Assembly (NCBI GenBank): GCA_003021905.1
Contig: PXPI01000089.1
Span: forward strand, 1-40,835
Length of the DNA: 40,835 bases
Direction of reading: 5' to 3'
Source: Cyanobacteria bacterium SW_9_44_58
Lineage (GTDB): Bacteria > Cyanobacteriota > Cyanobacteriia > Cyanobacteriales > Rubidibacteraceae
Shown: piece by piece, positions 17,556 through 26,137 of the stretch
How the letters are laid out: every line of letters starts with the position of its first letter
Numbering within the stretch: the stretch's first letter is position 1
Program-made: the position numbers and the translations under genes
Notes under the pieces: generated by a model
The model's input: the letters and a program-made list of their open reading frames with translations, nothing else
Databases searched by the model: none
What the model was told of the DNA's origin: nothing

Positions 17556-17574
17556 ATCAATGAAATCCATTGAT
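17556..17574. promoter_or_regulatory. Inverted repeat, candidate operator
   Basis: ATCAATG (17556-17562), a 5-bp spacer and CATTGAT (17568-17574) form a perfect palindrome with a dimeric-regulator geometry. It lies 65 bp before the DUF2997 start, in the 299-bp divergent spacer 17340-17638, which otherwise shows only AT-rich promoter-like sequence (for example TAATAT near 17599). Confidence 0.4.
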
Positions 17575-17638
17575 GTTAATCAAACTTTATCTTGCCCTAA
17601 TATTGTTTTAATAACCTAAGCAACAACTCAAAAGTCTT

Positions 17639-17854
17639 ATGAGCATGGAAACCCTGGAGTTCATTATTCACCCCGATGGGCGAGTGGAAGAGAAAGTTAC
17701 CGGTATTGTGGGCAATTCTTGTACTGAGGTAACCGAAGCTATTGAAGCCCAACTTGGCGATTTGGTTTCACAAGAAGCGACCTCAGAGTATTTTGCCCAA
17801 AACACGGTTGACTCTACCACAACGACGACGCAAACTACTGCGGCTTCTTGGTAA
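17639..17854 (+). CDS. DUF2997 domain protein
   Basis: The 71-residue protein shows the DUF2997 pattern: METLEFIIHPDGRVEEKVTGIVGNSCTEVTEAIE. The end is Thr-rich (STTTTTQTTAASW) and probably disordered. Its function is unknown. A second ATG six bases in (17645) is an equally good start. It is the first of three genes with Ycf35 and a ferredoxin (gap of 68 bp, then an overlap), an arrangement I recall from many cyanobacteria, which suggests a shared process involving an Fe-S protein. Confidence 0.8.
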   Translation: MSMETLEFIIHPDGRVEEKVTGIVGNSCTEVTEAIEAQLGDLVSQEATSEYFAQNTVDSTTTTTQTTAASW

Positions 17855-17922
17855 ATTTTTTTATAGAAAGGTTTGTTTTGTTAAATTTAAGTAAACTGGC
17901 ACGGAGAATAGGATAAAAGTCC

Positions 17923-18309
17923 ATGTCACACTTTAGTCAAATAAAAACCAAAATTCGCAACCTCTCCTCTTTACAAGCTGCCCTCAGCGACCTTGGCATT
18001 GACTGGAAAGAAGGTCCAGCCAATGTTCGCGGCTATCAAGGGCAAACCCATAATGCGGAAGTGGTCATTGAACAAGACAATCAATACGATGTCGGTTTCC
18101 GTTGGAATGGAAGCGAATATGAACTCGTTGCCGATTTGCAGTATTGGCAGCAACCTTGGAGTGTCAACGGCTTTCTTAATCAAGTCAGCCAACGCTATGC
18201 CTATCATACAGTCAGGAACGCGACCTCTAATGAGGGCTTTCAAGTAGCAGAAGAACAGAAAAACGAAGATGGTTCCCTTCGCCTTGTTGTTCAACGCTGG
18301 AGTGCGTAA
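17923..18309 (+). CDS. ycf35: DUF1257 protein, Ycf35 family
   Basis: The 128-residue protein matches Ycf35, also encoded in some algal plastid genomes. It begins MSHFSQIKTKIRNLSSL..AL..LG, has a central YDVGFRWNGSEYELVADLQYW and ends in a C-terminal EDGSLRLVVQRW. The function is unknown. Its stop codon shares bases with the start of the ferredoxin gene (TAATG), so translation is probably coupled. Confidence 0.88.
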   Translation: MSHFSQIKTKIRNLSSLQAALSDLGIDWKEGPANVRGYQGQTHNAEVVIEQDNQYDVGFRWNGSEYELVADLQYWQQPWSVNGFLNQVSQRYAYHTVRNATSNEGFQVAEEQKNEDGSLRLVVQRWSA

Positions 18310-18752
18310 TGTCTGATTCACCCAATGCCAACCGTTCTGGTTTAGAACCCGAATTAGGCGGCATTTTACGGCATAACCCTGACCGTTCAGGTTACGAACC
18401 GGAATTAGGGGGACAATTTCGGGAGAAAGGCGTTTATGTGGATGAGTCCACTTGCATTGGCTGCAAACATTGCGCTCATACCGCACAAAATACTTTCTAT
18501 ATCGAACCTGAACATGGACGGGCCCGGGCAATTCGTCAAGATGGAGACCCAGAAGAGGTCATCCAAGAAGCCATTGACACTTGTCCGGTCAATTGTATCC
18601 ACTGGGTTAACTATACAGAATTGAAAAAACTAGAGGCGGAACGTCAATTCCAAGTCATCCCCAGCACTGGATTTCCCGTCAGCAAAGGTGTCATTGCCGC
18701 CAAAGAAAGACGTTTGAAACAGCAGCGTCAAAAGGACAATAACCCCGCTTAA
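18309..18752 (+). CDS. 4Fe-4S ferredoxin-like protein with an N-terminal duplicated motif
   Basis: A single [4Fe-4S] site is formed by Cys49, Cys52 and Cys55 (CIGCKHC) with Cys92 in TCPVNCIHW; Cys96 is additional. The domain occupies roughly residues 40-105. The N-terminus carries two copies of RSG(L/Y)EPELGG at residues 9-18 and 26-35, outside the ferredoxin fold. The C-terminus is basic (KERRLKQQRQK). It overlaps ycf35 by one base and is probably an electron donor or sensor for the DUF2997/Ycf35 pair, by context only. Confidence 0.85.
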   Translation: MSDSPNANRSGLEPELGGILRHNPDRSGYEPELGGQFREKGVYVDESTCIGCKHCAHTAQNTFYIEPEHGRARAIRQDGDPEEVIQEAIDTCPVNCIHWVNYTELKKLEAERQFQVIPSTGFPVSKGVIAAKERRLKQQRQKDNNPA

Positions 18753-18776
18753 CCAATTGCTAGCGATGATGGCAAT

Positions 18777-18807
18777 GGCAGAAACGCTCTTAATGAGCGT
18801 TTCTGCC
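18777..18807 (+). terminator. Perfect 13-bp hairpin between convergent genes
   Basis: GGCAGAAACGCTC pairs exactly with GAGCGTTTCTGCC around a 5-nt loop. It lies between the ferredoxin gene and topA, which converge. There is no long T-run on either side, so it is a terminator-like or transcript-stabilising hairpin rather than a textbook terminator. Confidence 0.65.
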
Positions 18808-18860
18808 GTGATCGTTGCTGTGCCCAAGACACGGGATTTTTGTTCATACCCGATGGTTCA

Positions 18861-21545
18861 TTACTCTGTTTTTTTCTGACTCTTGGTCTTGGTTTTACTG
18901 TTAGAAGTTTTCCTGGTAGAACGGCCTTTGCTAGTAGTACTCTTGCCGGATTTGCGGCTTGTTTGATTTTTGGTACTGCTTTTGCTGCTACTGGTTTTAC
19001 CTTTACTTTTGTTTTTTTCCGCTAAAAGTTCCACTGCCCGTTCTAAAGTAATATTCTCAGGAGATTCTCTTTCCGGGAGACCGGCATTTTTGTTGCCATG
19101 ATTGACGTAGGGACCATGAGGCCCTTTGTATAACTTCACTGGTTTCTCGTTGTCAGGATGATTGCCCAGTTCCTTGATTAATTCTTTTTTACGGCCGCCG
19201 CGACCTTTTTTGGGTTGGGCAAGGAGTTCTAAAGCGCGATCTAACCCAACAGTCAAAACATCATCGTCTTTTTTCAAAGAACGATAGTCTTTGCCGTCTT
19301 TTCCCTGATCATGCACTACATAAGGACCATAAGGACCAATGGCGGCCTTGACTGGGGCACCAGTTTCGGGATGTTCTCCCAAAACCCGAGGAAGCGACAG
19401 CAACTTTACTGCCATTTCCAAGGTGACATCTTCCGGTTGTGTTCCTTTAGGAATGGAACAGCGTTTCGGTTTCTTCTTGCCTTCAGTTTCTTCCCCTAAT
19501 TCTACATAAGGCCCATACTTGCCTACTTTTATATAAATGGGGTCTCCCGTTTCCGGATGGGTTCCCAGTTCGTCAGGTCCTTGGGTTTTCTGTTTGATCA
19601 GAACATCCACCTGTTCCGGGTTGAGATCGGCTGGGGTTAAGTCTTGGGGAATGGAAGCCTTGACGAGACCGTCGCCATTTTCGGTTTCGATATAGGGACC
19701 AAAGTAACCCACTTTAACGGTTGCTTCGATGTTGTCTAAGTCAATGGCCTTTGCCGTATTGGGATCAATTTCATTTTCCTTTTCTTCAACTAGCGTGTTG
19801 AGGCCCTTATCTCCTAAATAGAATTCTTCTAAATAGGGAGTTGAATCCGCTTCTCCGGCAGCAATGCGGTCGAGAGTTTCTTCCATCTGGGCAGTAAAGC
19901 GGGGATCCACTAATTCGGCGAAGTATTCTTCTAATAAAGTGGTGACGGCAAAGGCAGTAAAGGTGGGAGTAAGGGCATTGCCTCGCATCTGCACGTAACC
20001 GCGATCGATAATGGTACTAATAATGCTGGCGTAAGTACTGGGTCGTCCAATCCCTTCCTTTTCCAACGTTTTAACCAGGGAAGCTTCCGTATAACGGGCA
20101 GGGGGTTGCGTTTGGTGACCAACGGCTTCTAATTGTTTACAGTTGGGATGATCTCCTTCCTTTAATTCCGGTAAGATGACTTCTTGGTTTTCTAAGGCCA
20201 TTTCTGGATCATCCGATCCTTCTACATATGCCCGGAAAAAGCCTGGAAAATCAATGCGTTTGCCGGTTGAGCGAAATTCCGCATCTTCTACGGTGAGATG
20301 AACCGTAATTTGGGTTAACTGGGCGTTGGCCATCTGACTGGCGACAGTCCGTTTCCAAATGAGGTCGTAGAGGGCCAGTTCTCGACCTTGTAACCCAGTT
20401 TCTTGAGGCAAACGGAAGGTTTCTCCTGCGGGACGAATCGCTTCGTGGGCTTCTTGGGCCCCTTTACTTTGGGTGCTATATTGACGCGGTTTTGGACTCA
20501 GGTATTGTTCGCCATATTTTTCGGTGACACAACTTCTCGCGGCGCTAATGGCTTGTTGGGATAAATGCACGGAATCGGTCCGCATATAAGTAATGTAGCC
20601 ATTTTCATACAGACTTTGCGCCGTCCGCATGGTATCCCGCGCCGAGATATTTAATTTGCGGTTCGCCTCTTGTTGAAGCGTAGAGGTGGTAAACGGCGGC
20701 GAGGGTTTACGAGTATTGGGACGTTCGTCAACTTGTTTAACCGTCCAGGTTTTATCGCTGAGGCGGTCTTTCAGGGCATTGGCATCAGCTTCGTTAAGTA
20801 AAACAACATCGCGCCCCTTGGCAATTTTCCCCGTTTTTGGGTCAAAGTCGCTGCCTGTAGCTAATTTTTTACCGCTAAGGCTGGTGAGTTTCGCTTCAAA
20901 TTCACTGTTTTGATGGTCTAGAGTTGCTTTTAAGTCCCAATAGCTACCGCTTTTGAATGCCTGTCGTTCCCGTTCTTTTTCCACAATGAGACGTACAGCC
21001 ACGGATTGAACGCGGCCTGCAGAAAGGCCCCGGGCAACTTTTTTCCAAAGCAGGGGGGAGAGCGTATAGCCATATAAGCGGTCTAAAATGCGTCGGGTTT
21101 CTTGGGCTTCCACTAAGTCCTCGTTGACATCTCGACACTCGCTTAAAGCATTTTGAATGGCTTCTTGGGTAATTTCATGGAAAACCATGCGTTTGGTAGG
21201 CACTTTCGGCTGGAGAACTTCTTTGAGATGCCAAGAAATGCTTTCTCCTTCCCTATCCTCATCCGTAGCCAGGATGAGTTCGTCAGCCTCTTTTAAGACA
21301 GATTTAAGTTCTTTAACGACTTTTTTCTTGTCGCTGGGAATAACATAAACCGGCTTAAATCCCTCTTGGACATTAACACCTAACCGGGCCCAGCTTTCTC
21401 CTTTAATATTGGCGGGTACTTCTTTCGCCGAGGAGGGTAAGTCTCTTACGTGACCCATTGAAGCTTCGACGCGATAATCATTGGGCAGATATTTACGGAT
21501 GGTTCGGGCTTTAGTGGGGGATTCAACGATGACAAGGGTAGGCAT
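18861..21545 (-). CDS. topA: DNA topoisomerase I (type IA)
   Basis: This enzyme relaxes negative supercoils. The Toprim domain opens with [17 protein letters not shown] and has [15 protein letters not shown] for Mg binding. The catalytic Tyr lies in [14 protein letters not shown]. Instead of Cys4 zinc fingers, the C-terminal third has four repeats centred on G-P-Y-(V/I): [28 protein letters not shown] and [10 protein letters not shown], as in cyanobacterial TopA. A final stretch of about 60 residues rich in Lys, Ser and Thr follows. At 894 residues it is of usual cyanobacterial size. The ATG at 21545 gives the conserved [10 protein letters not shown]. Confidence 0.97.
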   Translation of the reverse strand: MPTLVIVESPTKARTIRKYLPNDYRVEASMGHVRDLPSSAKEVPANIKGESWARLGVNVQEGFKPVYVIPSDKKKVVKELKSVLKEADELILATDEDREGESISWHLKEVLQPKVPTKRMVFHEITQEAIQNALSECRDVNEDLVEAQETRRILDRLYGYTLSPLLWKKVARGLSAGRVQSVAVRLIVEKERERQAFKSGSYWDLKATLDHQNSEFEAKLTSLSGKKLATGSDFDPKTGKIAKGRDVVLLNEADANALKDRLSDKTWTVKQVDERPNTRKPSPPFTTSTLQQEANRKLNISARDTMRTAQSLYENGYITYMRTDSVHLSQQAISAARSCVTEKYGEQYLSPKPRQYSTQSKGAQEAHEAIRPAGETFRLPQETGLQGRELALYDLIWKRTVASQMANAQLTQITVHLTVEDAEFRSTGKRIDFPGFFRAYVEGSDDPEMALENQEVILPELKEGDHPNCKQLEAVGHQTQPPARYTEASLVKTLEKEGIGRPSTYASIISTIIDRGYVQMRGNALTPTFTAFAVTTLLEEYFAELVDPRFTAQMEETLDRIAAGEADSTPYLEEFYLGDKGLNTLVEEKENEIDPNTAKAIDLDNIEATVKVGYFGPYIETENGDGLVKASIPQDLTPADLNPEQVDVLIKQKTQGPDELGTHPETGDPIYIKVGKYGPYVELGEETEGKKKPKRCSIPKGTQPEDVTLEMAVKLLSLPRVLGEHPETGAPVKAAIGPYGPYVVHDQGKDGKDYRSLKKDDDVLTVGLDRALELLAQPKKGRGGRKKELIKELGNHPDNEKPVKLYKGPHGPYVNHGNKNAGLPERESPENITLERAVELLAEKNKSKGKTSSSKSSTKNQTSRKSGKSTTSKGRSTRKTSNSKTKTKSQKKTE

Positions 21546-21645
21546 TGCAGTTGAGGAAAGTGATAAGTTTCAGGGCTGAGATAGGAGGTTAATGATTAAT
21601 GATGAATTTTTACTCAGGACTTCTTCTACTTTTATCAAATTAAAT

Positions 21646-22698
21646 TTAGCATTGCACAGTAGAAAGATAAAGATTGCTCGCTTCTGTCAGGGATAAACGT
21701 GAAGCGACGCTGAGGGTTAAGGGTGAAATTTGATCGCGCTGGTAATGCTGGACCCCGGCACAGGCAATCATGGCTGCGTTGTCAGTACACAGTTTCATGG
21801 GAGGGAAATGCACCTGCAATCCTTGGGCTTCTCCCTTTTGGGTTAGTTTTTCTCGCAATGTCCGGTTGGCTGCCACGCCGCCGCCGACGACAATGGTGGG
21901 CAAATGATACTCTAAGGCACAAGCAACGGTACGGTCGCTCAACGATCGCGCAACTGTCTCCTGAAAAGAAGCTGCCAAATCATTGACGGCGAGCTTTCCT
22001 TCAGATTCCAACTCCTTGACCAGACGCGACACAGCCGTTTTTAAGCCGCTAAAACTAAACTCATAAGGGTAATAGCCGCCGCCGGGACGAGAAACTTTCC
22101 CTTTGGGGAGAGAATAGGCATGGGGATTCCCCGATTGAGCAGCGCGATCGATCGCGGGTCCCCCAGGATAGCCCAATCCCAACAAGCGAGCAGTTTTATC
22201 AAAGGCTTCTCCCACCGCATCGTCCCGCGTTCCTCCTAGCATTGTATAATCCCCGCAGCCGCGCACGGCAATCAAGCTGGTATGTCCCCCCGAAACTAAT
22301 AAGCACAGAAAAGGCGGTTCTAAAGTTGGTTCACTGAGATAACTGGCATAAATATGCCCTTCCAAATGGTGAATCCCTAATAAAGGCTTGTTATGAATAA
22401 TGGCCAAAGTCTTAGCTGTGGTTAATCCCACTAGCAAGGCACCCACTAACCCCGGGACAACTGTAACGGCAATACCATCAATGCTGTCCCAGTCTAATTG
22501 GGCTTGTTGCAACGCCTGTTCCAAACAAGGATTAATCGCTTCTAAATGTTGGCGAGACGCCACTTCCGGGACAACGCCACCATAAGTTTTATGAAGATCG
22601 ATTTGGGAGGCAACAATATTGCTTAAAATTTGACGATTCTTAACAATTGCGACACCCGTCTCATCGCAACTGGTTTCAATAGCTAAGATGGTTGACAT
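21646..22698 (-). CDS. tsaD: tRNA threonylcarbamoyladenosine transferase subunit TsaD
   Basis: TsaD transfers threonylcarbamoyl from TC-AMP to A37 of ANN-decoding tRNAs. The N-terminal ASKHA motif [16 protein letters not shown] is clear. The metal-binding His pair is His111 and His115 in [11 protein letters not shown]. Later motifs are [13 protein letters not shown], the ATP site [14 protein letters not shown], and CTDNAAMIA. The 350 residues match the family. It is co-oriented with topA after a 100-bp gap and divergent from psaF. The truncated yrdC-like gene at the left edge belongs to the family that feeds this pathway, but I see no operon link. Confidence 0.97.
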   Translation of the reverse strand: MSTILAIETSCDETGVAIVKNRQILSNIVASQIDLHKTYGGVVPEVASRQHLEAINPCLEQALQQAQLDWDSIDGIAVTVVPGLVGALLVGLTTAKTLAIIHNKPLLGIHHLEGHIYASYLSEPTLEPPFLCLLVSGGHTSLIAVRGCGDYTMLGGTRDDAVGEAFDKTARLLGLGYPGGPAIDRAAQSGNPHAYSLPKGKVSRPGGGYYPYEFSFSGLKTAVSRLVKELESEGKLAVNDLAASFQETVARSLSDRTVACALEYHLPTIVVGGGVAANRTLREKLTQKGEAQGLQVHFPPMKLCTDNAAMIACAGVQHYQRDQISPLTLSVASRLSLTEASNLYLSTVQC

Positions 22699-22852
22699 TG
22701 CTAGGCACAGAAATGACTTTGTGTATAGTTGGTAATATTAACTTTACGCAAAAAGAATCCAGGGTTAGGATTAATTTTTAACGTACTCTTGCTTTGTTGC
22801 GTTATCTTTTGTACAAGAAACTAAACTCAGTTGTAACAAAAGGAAATCATTT

Positions 22853-23356
22853 ATGCCAAGACTGCTTGCTTTAATTCTGTCGGCAACGTTGCTGTTGGGC
22901 TTTGCTGGGCCTGCTCACGCTCAGGCCGAAGGAAATTCCCAACTTACTCCCTGTAGCGAATCCGCTGCGTTCCAACAACGGGCGGAAAACTTCCGTAACA
23001 CAACTGCCGATCCCAATTCAGGGCAAAAACGCGCTGAGCGCTATTCTCAAGCGCTATGCGGCCCTGAAGGGCTGCCTCACTTAGTCGTTGACGGCCGCCT
23101 TTCTCGTGCCGGCGATTTTCTCATTCCCAGCATCTTATTCCTTTACATCGCTGGGTGGATTGGTTGGGTAGGTCGTGCCTATCTAATTTCCATTAGAGAA
23201 GAGAAAAAGCCTGAAGAAAAAGAGATTCTCATTGATGTCCCTCGGGCATTTAAAATTATGCTCACTGGTTTTGCTTGGCCATTGGCCGCGACCAAAGAGC
23301 TTCTTTCAGGCGAATTAACTGCGAAAGAAGGCGAAATTCCCATTTCCCCTCGCTAG
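22853..23356 (+). CDS. psaF: Photosystem I reaction centre subunit III
   Basis: PsaF is a lumen-facing PSI subunit that, in some organisms, docks plastocyanin or cytochrome c6. A signal peptide ([20 protein letters not shown], probably cut after AHA) precedes the mature domain with LTPCSES and [17 protein letters not shown] transmembrane segment follows ([23 protein letters not shown]), then the conserved stromal [20 protein letters not shown]. The 167 residues match the family. psaJ follows after 29 bp, the conserved psaFJ operon. The 154-bp upstream spacer is AT-rich and probably has light-responsive sites I cannot identify firmly. Confidence 0.97.
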   Translation: MPRLLALILSATLLLGFAGPAHAQAEGNSQLTPCSESAAFQQRAENFRNTTADPNSGQKRAERYSQALCGPEGLPHLVVDGRLSRAGDFLIPSILFLYIAGWIGWVGRAYLISIREEKKPEEKEILIDVPRAFKIMLTGFAWPLAATKELLSGELTAKEGEIPISPR

Positions 23357-23385
23357 TAATGTGTTGATAACAGGAGATGAATCTT

Positions 23386-23514
23386 ATGGATGGCTTGAAA
23401 ACCTTTATCTCTAGTGCACCGGTTTTAATTATGGTTCTTTTAAGCTTTACGGCAGGACTTTTAATTGAGTTTAATCGGTTTTTCCCCGATTTGCTTTTCC
23501 ATCCCATGCCGTAA
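23386..23514 (+). CDS. psaJ: Photosystem I reaction centre subunit IX
   Basis: The 42-residue frame reads [21 protein letters not shown] and continues with a single membrane helix and [13 protein letters not shown], the standard PsaJ ending. PsaJ is a one-helix PSI subunit next to PsaF. CAGGAG at 23371-23376 is the ribosome binding site. The gene is too short for usual ORF calling but is unmistakable by sequence and by its place after psaF. Confidence 0.95.
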   Translation: MDGLKTFISSAPVLIMVLLSFTAGLLIEFNRFFPDLLFHPMP

Positions 23515-23543
23515 GTTTCGGACAATTTGATTAAACTTTAAAG

Positions 23544-23600
23544 ACTCGCAATTGTTAGGTTTTCTGGCTTTGGCTAGTGGGCTTAACGATTGCGAGTTTT
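23544..23600 (+). terminator. Terminator of the psaFJ operon
   Basis: ACTCGCAATTGTTAG (from 23544) pairs with CTTAACGATTGCGAGT (to 23597) over about 16 bp with G-T wobbles and a roughly 20-nt loop, followed by four T residues. Confidence 0.75.
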
Positions 23601-23680
23601 CAATATTGACTCATTTATTGATTATGTAGAATAACTATCAGTTTGAGTAAAACTACAGCGCTTGGGTTATTTTACAAGTG

Positions 23681-24724
23681 TCAATGTTGGATGCGGCGTT
23701 GGGCAGCTTGATGTTCCTCAAAGGTTTTACTAAAAATATGTGTGCCGTCATAACGGGCAACAAAAAAGAGATATTCCGTTTCGGGGGGATTAACAGAGGT
23801 TTTGAGAGAAGGTTTTGCTGGGCTGGCAATGGGCGTTGGCGGTAAACCTGCATTGAGGTAAGTATTGTAGGGGGATGGGGTATTGACTTGTTCTATCGTG
23901 AGAGGCTTGTTTTTACTTTGGGTAATATCTAAGCCATACTCCACTGTGGGATCCGCAGCCAAGCGCATCCCGCGTTCCAAGCGTTCTGCAAAAACAGCGG
24001 CAATGCGCGATCGTTCTCGATCAACGACGGTTTCTTTCTCCACAATGCTGGCAAGGGTAACCCATTCTTTGAGGGTGTAAGGGCTGTCTTGGTTTTGGTA
24101 AAGGGGAAGGGCAGTTTCTTCAAACTGTTTAAGCATTAGGTTGATGATGAATTCTGGAGTAGCGCGATCGCGCGGGAGTTGATAGGTCTCAGGATACAAA
24201 AACCCCTCTAAATGCGGTAAATGATCCGGCAACCAAGGAAAAGCGGCGCGATCGGTGTTGCGAGCGGCTTTGAGAAACGCCTCAGCAGAGAAGTAACCCA
24301 ACTCCTCAAATCGTGCCGCTATCTGCTTTTGCGTCCATCCTTCCGGGATAGTAAAGCGCGTTTCTGTGATCTCCCCCTGACGTATTTTATTGCCAATTGT
24401 CGGCAGCGAGGAGGTTTTCCATAACTGATAGGTGCCTGCTTGTAAATTTGGCGACTGTTGTTGCAATTTGAAACGAAATAGCCAAATTCGCCATGCTAAA
24501 ACTGAGCGAATTAATCCCTTTTCTTCCAGTTTTTTACCAATGGCTTGTGCTGAACTGCCAGGGGAAATTTTTACTGTAACTGCTTCTGAAATGGATGAGG
24601 AAAACTTCATGGGCGCGATCGCGCTTTTCCACCATAACCAGCTGCCTCCTCCCATCAACACTAGAAATACGGCGACGCCCAATAAGGCTGAAAATCCATT
24701 TTTTAGCGTTTTATAACAACTCAA
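23681..24724 (-). CDS. mltG: Endolytic murein transglycosylase MltG
   Basis: MltG cuts nascent peptidoglycan strands and is anchored in the plasma membrane. An N-terminal helix (ALLGVAVFLVLMGGGSWLWW) is followed by a LysM-like region (VKISPGSSAQAIGKKLEEKGLI). The YceG catalytic domain comes next, with FTIPEGWTQKQIAARFEE, LEGFLYPETYQLP and ASIVEKETV, which holds the catalytic Glu (residue 229 by family position). The C-terminus has SPYNTYLNAGLPPTPIASP and YLFFVARYDGTHIFSKTFEEH. The 347 residues are normal. It stands alone here, divergent from the BMC gene. Confidence 0.95.
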   Translation of the reverse strand: MSCYKTLKNGFSALLGVAVFLVLMGGGSWLWWKSAIAPMKFSSSISEAVTVKISPGSSAQAIGKKLEEKGLIRSVLAWRIWLFRFKLQQQSPNLQAGTYQLWKTSSLPTIGNKIRQGEITETRFTIPEGWTQKQIAARFEELGYFSAEAFLKAARNTDRAAFPWLPDHLPHLEGFLYPETYQLPRDRATPEFIINLMLKQFEETALPLYQNQDSPYTLKEWVTLASIVEKETVVDRERSRIAAVFAERLERGMRLAADPTVEYGLDITQSKNKPLTIEQVNTPSPYNTYLNAGLPPTPIASPAKPSLKTSVNPPETEYLFFVARYDGTHIFSKTFEEHQAAQRRIQH

Positions 24725-24958
24725 ATTCTATTACCTGAAAAATAATACATCTCAAATGGGTGAATCGACAAAACTTGCGATTCCGATTCTTCCTATAGCC
24801 ATACTGCGATAAGGATTGACTGAGATAGACGACACTTGAAATCACTGAAGCCCATTAGTTGATCATTGCTTATGGAGCTAACAGCTTATTTAAATTACAT
24901 TACTAAAAATTGTCCGTTATCGTTGATATAGGGGAAGACTTATTATTATCATTTAGAA

Positions 24959-26137
24959 ATGCCATCTCAAAGTAGCGACTTATCCGCACAATCCAACCAA
25001 CAACAACCGCCGTCGCAATATCATTACAGCGATAGTGCGTTGGGCTTAGTGGCCACCAAAAGTTTTCCTGCCATTGTCGGAACTGCCGATATGATGTTGA
25101 AATCGGCAGAAGTGACATTGGTAGGTTATGAAAAAATTGGCAGCGGCCACTGTACAGCGATTGTACGAGGAAAAACAGCAGATGTGCGTTTAGCAGTAGA
25201 AGAAGGAGCAAAGACGGCGGACCAATTTGGTCAATTAATCTCGAAATTAGTCATTCCTCGTCCCATGCCCAATTTAGAGGCGGTCTTCCCCATTGGCACT
25301 CGCTTAGCAGAGTTAGCCCAGCAAAACCAAGGATATAGTCGCCTCAGCAACCGCGCTATTGGTTTGCTGGAAACCAGAGGCTTCCCTGCTATGGTAGCAG
25401 GCGCTGATGCAATGTTGAAAGCGGCAGATGTCCAGTTGGCCTCTTATGAAACCATTGGTGCCGGCTTATGTACAGCAATGATTCGGGGGTCGGTTGCGGA
25501 TGTTGCCATGGCTATTGAAGTGGGCATGGAAGAAGCGGAACGAGTCGGGGAATTGCATGCTGTGATGGTGATTCCTCGGTTATTAGAAGATTTGGAAAAA
25601 GCCCTTCCTGTGGCCTCCTACTGGTTAGATCAACAACCGGAACGGGAAAGCATTTCCTTACCGGAAAAACAGAAAGAAACAGAAAAACAACCCCTTTCTT
25701 TACCGGAGAAACAGAAAGAACCGGAAAAAGAACCGGTTTCCGACCAGCAACAACCAGAGGAAACGGAACAACCGGAAAAAGAACCAATTTCCGACCAGAA
25801 ACAGCAGGAGGAGGAACCGGAACCGGGATTAGAACCGCAACCACCATTAGAAAAAGAACAAGAACCTGTCTCTTTAGAGAAGCAGCAGGAAGAATCCGAA
25901 CGACAACCCCTATCTTTAGAGAAACAGCAGGAGAAATCCCAGGAACAAACCGAACGACAGCCCCTGTCTTTAGAGAAAAAACAGGAGGAACCGGAACAAT
26001 CAGAAACAGAAACCGAAGAAGAGGAAGAACGCCCGTTGGTGCAATTGCCGGAATTAGAGAAAATCGATTATTCCCAACAGAATGAGCAGCAACAGCAAAA
26101 ACGCCAACAAGCTCGACCCCCAGAAGAAGACAACTAA
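24959..26137 (+). CDS. ccmO: CcmO-like carboxysome shell protein with an extended repetitive tail
   Basis: Two bacterial microcompartment (BMC) domains stand in tandem, as in the pseudohexameric shell protein CcmO. The first (residues about 20-100) runs from ALGLVATKSFPAIVGTADMMLKSAEV to LVIPRPM. The second (about 122-205) runs from AIGLLETRGFPAMVAGADAMLKAADV to VMVIPRL. CcmO proteins have about 260-290 residues; here roughly 175 more follow, made almost only of Glu, Gln, Lys, Pro and Ser. Repeats include LPEKQKE, EKEP(V/I)SDQ and RQPLSLEK(Q/K)QE. The tail is likely disordered. The ATG at 24959 lacks an obvious ribosome binding site. The stop overlaps the convergent aminotransferase by 4 bp. 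No other ccm genes are in the window. Confidence 0.85.
   Translation: MPSQSSDLSAQSNQQQPPSQYHYSDSALGLVATKSFPAIVGTADMMLKSAEVTLVGYEKIGSGHCTAIVRGKTADVRLAVEEGAKTADQFGQLISKLVIPRPMPNLEAVFPIGTRLAELAQQNQGYSRLSNRAIGLLETRGFPAMVAGADAMLKAADVQLASYETIGAGLCTAMIRGSVADVAMAIEVGMEEAERVGELHAVMVIPRLLEDLEKALPVASYWLDQQPERESISLPEKQKETEKQPLSLPEKQKEPEKEPVSDQQQPEETEQPEKEPISDQKQQEEEPEPGLEPQPPLEKEQEPVSLEKQQEESERQPLSLEKQQEKSQEQTERQPLSLEKKQEEPEQSETETEEEEERPLVQLPELEKIDYSQQNEQQQQKRQQARPPEEDN

Noticed and set aside
24725-24958. A possible third copy of the TATAGC element near 24793 (TATAGCCATACTG).
   Set aside because: Only six terminal bases match and the GTACA spacing is not kept without gaps.
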